Positions 1 through 5,369 of a DNA stretch of 11,423 bases are shown one piece after another (the stretch's first letter is position 1; the number at the start of each line of letters is the position of its first letter). The stretch is from assembly GCA_051652785.1 (NCBI GenBank), contig JBOFUX010000086.1, forward strand, positions 1-11,423, given 5' to 3'. A program made the position numbers and the translations under genes. This stretch comes from JAGNZR01 sp051652785 (GTDB taxonomy: Bacteria > Fusobacteriota > Fusobacteriia > Fusobacteriales > Fusobacteriaceae). A model generated the notes under the pieces. It was given only the letters and a program-made list of their open reading frames with translations. It had not been told where the DNA came from and searched no databases.

Positions 1-39
1 TAAAAGTTTAATTTATATTATCATACTTAGGGAGGATTT

Positions 40-1944
40 ATGAATTTTAAAGATTTAATTAATGAAAATCTTATTTTACTAGATTTTAAAGGAACTAAAA
101 AAGAAGAAGTTATAAAAGAACTTGTTAATCTTTTAGATAAAGAAGGTATTTTAGAATCTAAAGATGAGTTTTATAAAGTTGTTATGGAAAGAGAAAGTAT
201 TTCCCCTACCGGATTAGAAGAAGGACTAGCTATTCCCCATGGAAAATCTAAAACTGTTAGAAAACCTAAAATAGCTATTGCAAGACTTACTAATAAAATA
301 AATACTTGGGAATCAGTAGATGAAGATAATAAAGTAGATTTAGTTTTTTTAATTGCTATTCCTGACTTAGAAAAAGGAACTACTCATATTGAAGTTTTAT
401 CACAATTAACTACAACATTTATGACAGAAGGGTTTATAGAAACTCTTCATAAATGTAAAACTAAAAGTGAATTTATAAACACAATAATAAAAGAGGATAA
501 GAATAATAAAAAAATAGTAGCAAAAAATGTAAAAAATGAATATATAGAAAATACTAAAAATAAATATAGTTCTTCTGATGAAAATAATATTAGCAATAAA
601 TTAAATAAAATAAAAGAACATTTACTTTTTGGAACTTCACACATGATACCTTTTATTGTTGCAGGGGGAATCTTACTTTCTTTAGCTGTTATGATCTCTG
701 GAAAAGGTGCAGTACCTGAAAGTGGAATTTTAAATGACATCTCAACTATGGGAATAGCTGGTCTTACTCTTTTTACAGCAGTTTTAGGAGGATATATTTC
801 TTATTCCATTGCTGATAAACCTGGGCTTGCTCCTGGAATGATTGGTGCTTGGATTGCAGTTCAAAATTATAAAACTGGATTTATAGGTGCTATTATAGTT
901 GGTTTTTTAGCAGGATATATTGTTAAACAACTAAAAAAAATAAAGTTACCAGAAAGTATGAGTTCTCTAGGTTCTATTTTTATTTATCCACTTATTGGAA
1001 CTTTTTTAGTTTGTGGTATTGTAATGTGGATAATAGGAACTCCAATTGCTAATATGATGAACGCTATGAATCTTTGGTTACAAAGCATGGCTGGAACTGG
1101 AAAAATAATGTTAGGGGCTATTCTAGGTGGAATGACTGCATTTGATATGGGAGGACCTATTAATAAAGTTGCCACTCTTTTTGCTCAAACTCAAGTAGAT
1201 ACACAACCTTGGCTTATGGGAGGAGTAGGAATAGCTATTTGTGTGCCTCCACTTGGAATGGCTCTTGCTACAATCATGTCTCCTAAAAAATATACAAAAG
1301 ATGAAAAAGAAGCAGGAAAAGCAGCTGGAATTATGGGAATAATAGGAATAAGTGAAGGTGCTATCCCTTTTGCTGCAGCTGATCCTTTAAGAGTAATTCC
1401 TGCAATAGTAGCTGGAGGTATAGTTGGAAATATAATAGGATTTTTAACTAATACTATTAATCATGCTCCTTGGGGTGGTTGGATAGTACTTCCAGTAGTT
1501 GAAGGTAAACTTGGTTATATTATTGGTACAATAGCAGGAGCTTTAACTACTGCTATCATTGTAAATATTTTAAAAAAAGAGGCTTTTGAAAATAAATTTG
1601 AATCTAATACCACTGTAAATTATGAATCTGTAAAAGGGGAAGGGGAAGCTGAAGTATTAGCGATAACATCTTGTCCTTCTGGAGTCGCTCATACTTTTTT
1701 AGCAGCAAAAGCATTGGAAAAAGCTGCAGGAAAGTTAGGGATTAAAATTAAGGTCGAGACTCAAGGTGCAAATGGAATTGTAAATAGAATAACTAAAAAA
1801 GATATCGAAAATGCTAAATTTATAATTTATGCTCATGATGTTGCAATAAAAGAGATTGATAGATTTAAAAATATAAAAACTATAGATGTAAAAACTAAAG
1901 TTGCAATTCAAAATCCAGAAAAATTAATTTCTGAAAATTTATAA
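40..1944 (+). CDS. Fructose-family PTS permease, fused EIIA-EIIC-EIIB
   Basis: Predicted membrane sugar transporter that takes up and phosphorylates a fructose-type sugar using phosphate from HPr. The 634 residues hold three PTS modules. The EIIA (residues about 1-150) has the phosphorylated histidine H67 in AIPHGKS. A polar linker (about 155-190) follows. The EIIC (about 190-525) has many hydrophobic segments and the family motifs DMGGPINK (369-376) and GISEGAIPF (436-444). The EIIB (about 535-634) has the phosphocysteine C545 in CPSGVAHT. The start follows a strong AGGGAGGA at 29-36. The modules run A-C-B, whereas well-known FruA and MngA proteins run A-B-C. The sugar cannot be read from sequence: fructose is the default, and a mannose-type or other ketose/polyol substrate is possible. 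No fruK or regulator is visible in the 39 bases upstream, so the operon could start outside the window. A hairpin at 1974-2020 follows. Confidence 0.93.
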   Translation: MNFKDLINENLILLDFKGTKKEEVIKELVNLLDKEGILESKDEFYKVVMERESISPTGLEEGLAIPHGKSKTVRKPKIAIARLTNKINTWESVDEDNKVDLVFLIAIPDLEKGTTHIEVLSQLTTTFMTEGFIETLHKCKTKSEFINTIIKEDKNNKKIVAKNVKNEYIENTKNKYSSSDENNISNKLNKIKEHLLFGTSHMIPFIVAGGILLSLAVMISGKGAVPESGILNDISTMGIAGLTLFTAVLGGYISYSIADKPGLAPGMIGAWIAVQNYKTGFIGAIIVGFLAGYIVKQLKKIKLPESMSSLGSIFIYPLIGTFLVCGIVMWIIGTPIANMMNAMNLWLQSMAGTGKIMLGAILGGMTAFDMGGPINKVATLFAQTQVDTQPWLMGGVGIAICVPPLGMALATIMSPKKYTKDEKEAGKAAGIMGIIGISEGAIPFAAADPLRVIPAIVAGGIVGNIIGFLTNTINHAPWGGWIVLPVVEGKLGYIIGTIAGALTTAIIVNILKKEAFENKFESNTTVNYESVKGEGEAEVLAITSCPSGVAHTFLAAKALEKAAGKLGIKIKVETQGANGIVNRITKKDIENAKFIIYAHDVAIKEIDRFKNIKTIDVKTKVAIQNPEKLISENL

Positions 1945-1973
1945 AATTTTATTTAAATTAACTATATAATAAA

Positions 1974-2020
1974 AAAGAAGAGAAATAAACCTGTGACTGT
2001 ATGGTTTATTTCTCTTCTTT
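1974..2020. terminator. Bidirectional hairpin terminator between convergent genes
   Basis: Perfect 18-bp inverted repeat: arm 1974-1991 pairs with 2003-2020 around an 11-nt loop. Leftward transcripts read the stem followed by an unbroken T run (complement of A at 1971-1976), the classic intrinsic form. Rightward transcripts have TTT, then AAAA and TTTTTT, which is weaker but still plausible. The right arm contains the stop codon (2006-2008) and last codons of the acyltransferase gene, so the terminator is partly inside coding sequence. Confidence 0.88.
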
Positions 2021-2893
2021 AAAATTTTTTATTTTTTTATATATACTCCATCTATCATGACACCACATCCATTGTTCAGGGTGTTTAGTAATTATTTTTT
2101 CCATTTTATAAATGAGATTTTGAACATTTGTGTGTACATCTTCTTTGAAATTCCCTGTATTTATTAAATTAATTTCTTTTGATATATGGGCTGTGCAAGT
2201 ATTATCAGAATGCATTATATTGTATGCTAAAAATAAAGGTACTTTATTTTTAAGAGCAAGAGAAACAGCTCCTGTTGGAGCAATTGTATTTTCACCAAAA
2301 AATTCTACATTAGAGCCGTTATCTCGCTGATCACTAAAAAGTCCTATAACATTATTTTGATGGAGATACTTCATTAATTGAAAACTTGTTTTTCTAGATT
2401 TTTTCAATAATGTAATGTTTAATTTTTCCCTTGATTCAGTTATATATTTATCTAAATAAGGATTTTTTTGCTTTTTAGCAACTGTTATAACTTTATATTT
2501 GTAAGCAAACTTTAAAATCGCCTCCATATTTCCCATATGCATAACTGCTAAAATTGCACCGTTTCCATTATTTATAGCTTTTTCTAAGTGTTCTTTTCCT
2601 TCAAGCACAACATTTTTTTCCTCTTTTAAATACGTCTCAAACCACAGCGTTGATAAAAATGCTTTTCCTAGTATTTTATAGGAATCAAGAGCTATTTCTT
2701 CTCTTTTTTCTAAACTCATTCCAGGAAATGCCAATTTAAGATTACCTAAAGTTATCATACGACGTTTTTTTATTAATTTATATGTTAATATTCCTAAAAT
2801 CTCTGCCATCTTAAATCTAGATTTTTCAGGAACTATTTTTATTATTTTCAAAATAAGTTTAAAAAGTAAAAATTCAAATTTATATCTCACCAT
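2006..2893 (-). CDS. Lipid A late acyltransferase (LpxL/LpxM/HtrB family)
   Basis: Predicted inner-membrane acyltransferase that adds a secondary acyl chain to a lipid A precursor from acyl-ACP. The 295-residue length is normal for the family. Visible hallmarks are a hydrophobic/basic N-terminal anchor (about 5-20), the HX4E catalytic motif H119...E124 (HMGNME), SDQR (187-190) followed by VEFFG (196-200), and the C-terminal block PEQW (272-275) with HDRW (279-282). I start at ATG 2893, 4 nt after GGAGGA. An in-frame GTG at 2905 lies immediately upstream of and touching that ribosome binding site and is unlikely to be used. The gene seems monocistronic: its own promoter lies in the divergent region and its stop lies inside the terminator hairpin. 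It implies an outer membrane with lipopolysaccharide or lipooligosaccharide. Whether it acts as LpxL, LpxM or on another glycolipid cannot be decided here. Confidence 0.9.
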   Translation of the reverse strand: MVRYKFEFLLFKLILKIIKIVPEKSRFKMAEILGILTYKLIKKRRMITLGNLKLAFPGMSLEKREEIALDSYKILGKAFLSTLWFETYLKEEKNVVLEGKEHLEKAINNGNGAILAVMHMGNMEAILKFAYKYKVITVAKKQKNPYLDKYITESREKLNITLLKKSRKTSFQLMKYLHQNNVIGLFSDQRDNGSNVEFFGENTIAPTGAVSLALKNKVPLFLAYNIMHSDNTCTAHISKEINLINTGNFKEDVHTNVQNLIYKMEKIITKHPEQWMWCHDRWSIYKKIKNFKEEK

Positions 2894-2897
2894 AGTA

Positions 2898-2903
2898 TCC
2901 TCC
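2898..2903 (-). promoter_or_regulatory. Ribosome binding site fixing the acyltransferase start
   Basis: GGAGGA on the minus strand, 4 nt before ATG 2893. It immediately follows the T of the alternative in-frame GTG at 2905-2903 and shares a base with it, which argues for the ATG as the real start. Confidence 0.75.
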
Positions 2904-2931
2904 ACTTAATATACAGAAATTATTTATAAGT

Positions 2932-2940
2932 ATTGTATCA
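2932..2940 (-). promoter_or_regulatory. Putative extended -10 promoter of the acyltransferase gene
   Basis: Minus strand reads TGATACAAT, an extended -10 (TGnTACAAT), about 40 nt upstream of ATG 2893. No good -35 is present at 17 nt (TGGAAT at 2960-2955 is weak), as is often true when the TGn extension is there. This is inferred from sequence only. Confidence 0.5.
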
Positions 2941-3050
2941 TATTAAATAAAAAAATTCCATGAAAGAATTCAAACAACATGATATTTATACAGATAATAT
3001 TTATAAATATACAATATTTTAATAATAAAAAATAGTTTAGAAATTCAAAA

Positions 3051-3071
3051 TATGATATAATTTATATCATA
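3051..3071. promoter_or_regulatory. Perfect palindrome over the operon -10: candidate operator
   Basis: Arm TATGATATAA (3051-3060) is mirrored by TTATATCATA (3062-3071) with one central T. The left arm contains almost all of the -10 element, so a dimeric protein bound here would block RNA polymerase. In such AT-rich DNA short palindromes occur by chance, but 10 perfect pairs around one base exactly at the promoter is unusual. The regulator is unknown. Confidence 0.4.
3053..3061 (+). promoter_or_regulatory. Putative extended -10 promoter of the mtnN-hprK-SIMPL operon
   Basis: TGATATAAT is a perfect extended -10 (TGnTATAAT), with its hexamer at 3056-3061, about 38 nt upstream of the mtnN ATG. 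The -35 region (TAGTTT at 3033-3038) is poor. A second TATAAT lies at 3073-3078 but is too close to the ribosome binding site (3086-3092) to leave much leader. This is the only promoter-sized gap before the seven-gene run. Confidence 0.55.
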
Positions 3072-3098
3072 ATATAATGTTAATTAAAGGAGTAGATA

Positions 3099-3794
3099 AT
3101 GAGAATAGGTATAATTGGAGCAATGAACGAAGAAATAATTCAATTAAAAAATATAATGAAAATAGAATCAGAAGAAAATATAGCTGGTTTTATTTACTAT
3201 ATTGGAGAAATAGAAAATAAAAAAGTTGTTTTAGTTGAATCGGGAATAGGAAAAGTAAATTCTGCTCTTTGTACAACTTTATTATTGCAAAAATTTAATA
3301 TAGAAAAAGTTGTTTTTACAGGTGTTGCTGGTGCAGTTGGAAAAGAACTTAATATAGGAGATATTGTTATTTCTTCTGAACTTATAGAACATGATTTTGA
3401 TTGTACTGCTTTTGGTTTAGAACCAGGAGTAATTCCTAGAATGGAAAATTCTATATTTAAAGGAGACAAGGGCTTAATTGATTTAGCCTCTCAAAGCTCA
3501 AGTGCTATAATTGGGAAAGATAAAGTTAAAATCGGAAGAGTTGTTAGTGGGGACCAATTTATTGCTTCTAAAGAAAAAATTGATTGGCTAAGAGAAATGT
3601 TTAATGCCCAATGTACTGAGATGGAAGGTGCTTCTGTTGCTCATGTATGCTATCTTTTTAAAATCCCTTTTGTTATAATAAGAGGAATTTCGGACAAAGC
3701 AGACGGGAGTGCTCATATGGATTTTAATGAATTTGTAATTTTAGCTGCTGAAAACTCAAAAAATGTTTTAGTGGAGATGTTAAAGAGATGGTAA
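3099..3794 (+). CDS. mtnN: 5'-methylthioadenosine/S-adenosylhomocysteine nucleosidase
   Basis: Cytosolic enzyme that splits adenine from MTA, SAH and 5'-deoxyadenosine. This removes inhibitors of SAM-dependent enzymes and feeds methionine recycling, and autoinducer-2 formation where LuxS exists. The 231 residues match the family length. Visible signatures are the N-terminal MRIGIIGAMNEE with catalytic E12, the loop TGVAGA, the ribose-binding MEGAS block (M175, E176, equivalent to E. coli M173/E174), and the proton donor D199 in RGISDKAD (E. coli D197). AAAGGAG at 3086-3092 precedes the ATG. It is the first gene of the likely operon and overlaps folC by 7 nt (ATGGTAA), indicating coupled translation. 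Nothing looks damaged. Confidence 0.97.
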   Translation: MRIGIIGAMNEEIIQLKNIMKIESEENIAGFIYYIGEIENKKVVLVESGIGKVNSALCTTLLLQKFNIEKVVFTGVAGAVGKELNIGDIVISSELIEHDFDCTAFGLEPGVIPRMENSIFKGDKGLIDLASQSSSAIIGKDKVKIGRVVSGDQFIASKEKIDWLREMFNAQCTEMEGASVAHVCYLFKIPFVIIRGISDKADGSAHMDFNEFVILAAENSKNVLVEMLKRW

Positions 3795-5035
3795 AAAAAA
3801 TAATTGAAGAGCTCTATAGCTATGGTTTCTTTGCAAAAAAAATTGATTTGGAAAATATAAAACAAATTTGTGACCTATTAGGAAACCCTCAAGATAGAAT
3901 GAAAATAATTCATGTAGCAGGAACCAACGGAAAAGGCTCTACTTCCACTACTATTGAAATAATTCTTTTAGAAGCTGGATATAATGTTGGAAAATTCACA
4001 TCTCCACATATCGAAAAAATAAATGAAAGAATTTGCTTTAACAATAAAGATATTTCAGATGAAGATTTAATAAGACTTTTTTTAAAAATAAAAAAAATTT
4101 TAAAAAATTTAGATATAAAACCAAGTTTTTTTGAAATAATGACTGCTATGATGTTTTTATATATGGAAGAAAATAAAGTTGATTACGTTATATTAGAAAC
4201 TGGACTAGGCGGAAGATTAGATTCTACAAATATAGTAAATTCAGAATTTTCTTTAATTACTAATATTTCTTTTGATCATACAGAGCAATTAGGAAAAAGA
4301 TTAGAAGATATTGCTTATGAAAAAGCTGGAATAATAAAAGAAAACTCTGTGGTAATTATTGGAGAAAAAATAAAAGAATTAGAAGTAGCAGTTAAAAATA
4401 AAACATATAAGGAACTAATCTTTGTAGAAGATATTTACAAAGATTCTAGCTTTAGCCTAGATTATTTAAATTTTAAAACTAATATTAAAATAAAAAATGA
4501 AATATTTGAATTTTCTTTATTTGGAGAACATCAATATAAAAATTTTTTATTGGCCTATCAAACAGCAAAATTAATTGGTGTTTCTGATGAAATAATAAAA
4601 AAAGCTGCTAAAAAAGTTAAATGGCAATGTAGATTTGAAATTTATAAAAATAATGATAAAAAAATGCTTATTTTAGACGGTGCACATAATGTAGCTGGAA
4701 TGACTGTTCTTAAAAATATCCTTGTAGAAAAATATGATAAATCCGATATTATTACTATTGTTTCTATTTTAGAAGATAAAGAGATAAATGAAATGTCAAA
4801 AATCTTAGAAAAATTCTCTGAACAAATTATATTAACTTCTTTAAAAGATGATAATAAAAGAGGTTTATCTGGAACAGAATTAAAAAAGTTTTTTGGAAAT
4901 CACAAAAATGTATATGTTGAAAATAATTTAGAAAAAGCTTATCAGTTAGCTGCTAGCTTTAATAAAAAAATTACAATTATTTGTGGTTCTTTTTATCTTC
5001 TTTCTAAAGTAAAGGAGTTTTTAAAAAATGAATAA
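3788..5035 (+). CDS. folC: Folylpolyglutamate synthase / dihydrofolate synthase
   Basis: Mur-ligase-family ATP enzyme that adds glutamate to dihydropteroate and/or reduced folates, making folate cofactors that stay in the cell. The 415 residues are near the usual length. Visible motifs are the P-loop HVAGTNGKGS (42-51), the ETGLGGRLDSTN block, FDHTEQLG (from F162; metal/ATP site), and the linker/C-domain LDGAHN (296-301). The start overlaps the end of mtnN; GGAG at 3773-3776 and an AAAGAG run just before the ATG can serve as ribosome binding site. The 3' end overlaps the next gene by 8 nt. There is a dense run of lysine codons near residues 98-107 (A8 and similar tracts) but the frame is intact. 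Whether it has both synthase activities cannot be read from sequence. Confidence 0.96.
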   Translation: MVKKIIEELYSYGFFAKKIDLENIKQICDLLGNPQDRMKIIHVAGTNGKGSTSTTIEIILLEAGYNVGKFTSPHIEKINERICFNNKDISDEDLIRLFLKIKKILKNLDIKPSFFEIMTAMMFLYMEENKVDYVILETGLGGRLDSTNIVNSEFSLITNISFDHTEQLGKRLEDIAYEKAGIIKENSVVIIGEKIKELEVAVKNKTYKELIFVEDIYKDSSFSLDYLNFKTNIKIKNEIFEFSLFGEHQYKNFLLAYQTAKLIGVSDEIIKKAAKKVKWQCRFEIYKNNDKKMLILDGAHNVAGMTVLKNILVEKYDKSDIITIVSILEDKEINEMSKILEKFSEQIILTSLKDDNKRGLSGTELKKFFGNHKNVYVENNLEKAYQLAASFNKKITIICGSFYLLSKVKEFLKNE

Positions 5036-5369
5036 AGAAATAAAAAATCAAAATGAAATAAAAAAAAATAAAAATACAATATCTTTAAAAACAAAACAAA
5101 AAAATAGAAGAAAAGTGTTAATTTTCTTCTTTAGCATAGTTTTATTAGGAATGTCTATCTTTTATACAAATGAAATAATAAAATTTAAAAATGCAGAAAA
5201 ACTAAATATAAATAAAAATATGTTTCTCTTAGAAGAGAGTTTTCTTATAAGAAAATTCGATTTTTATACAGATAAAAATTATTTAAAAAAATATGAATTC
5301 CTAAAAAAAAATTGGTTTAAACAAACTGGAGGAATAGAATTTAATGAACAACCTGAAAAAGAAATCTAA
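5028..5369 (+). CDS. Small single-pass membrane protein of unknown function
   Basis: I do not recognise this 113-residue protein. It has a strongly basic, Asn/Lys-rich N-terminus (1-29, with an RRK just before the membrane), one transmembrane segment at about 30-46, and a charged C-terminal part of about 66 residues. By the positive-inside rule that part should face the periplasm. It is not a cleaved secretory protein in any obvious way. The layout recalls small bitopic division or envelope proteins, but no motif supports a specific claim. It is probably a real gene: AAAGGAG at 5011-5017, 8-nt overlap with folC and 26-nt overlap with hprK, all in the same operon. An A9 run at 5060-5068 near its start could allow slippage. 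Its position just before an HPr kinase and in the same operon as SepF is the only functional clue. Confidence 0.75.
   Translation: MNKEIKNQNEIKKNKNTISLKTKQKNRRKVLIFFFSIVLLGMSIFYTNEIIKFKNAEKLNINKNMFLLEESFLIRKFDFYTDKNYLKKYEFLKKNWFKQTGGIEFNEQPEKEI

Noticed and set aside
2894..2905. GTG at 2905 as the acyltransferase start.
   Set aside because: It abuts and shares a base with the GGAGGA ribosome binding site used by ATG 2893.
2997..3010. 14-bp palindrome ATATTTATAAATAT in the divergent region.
   Set aside because: It contains only A and T, has no clear relation to either promoter, and is easily expected by chance at this composition.
5060..5068. A9 run in the small membrane gene as a programmed slippage site.
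   Set aside because: Long A runs are frequent in lysine-rich genes here, and no stop-start or alternative domain lies beside it, unlike the A8 site in hprK.
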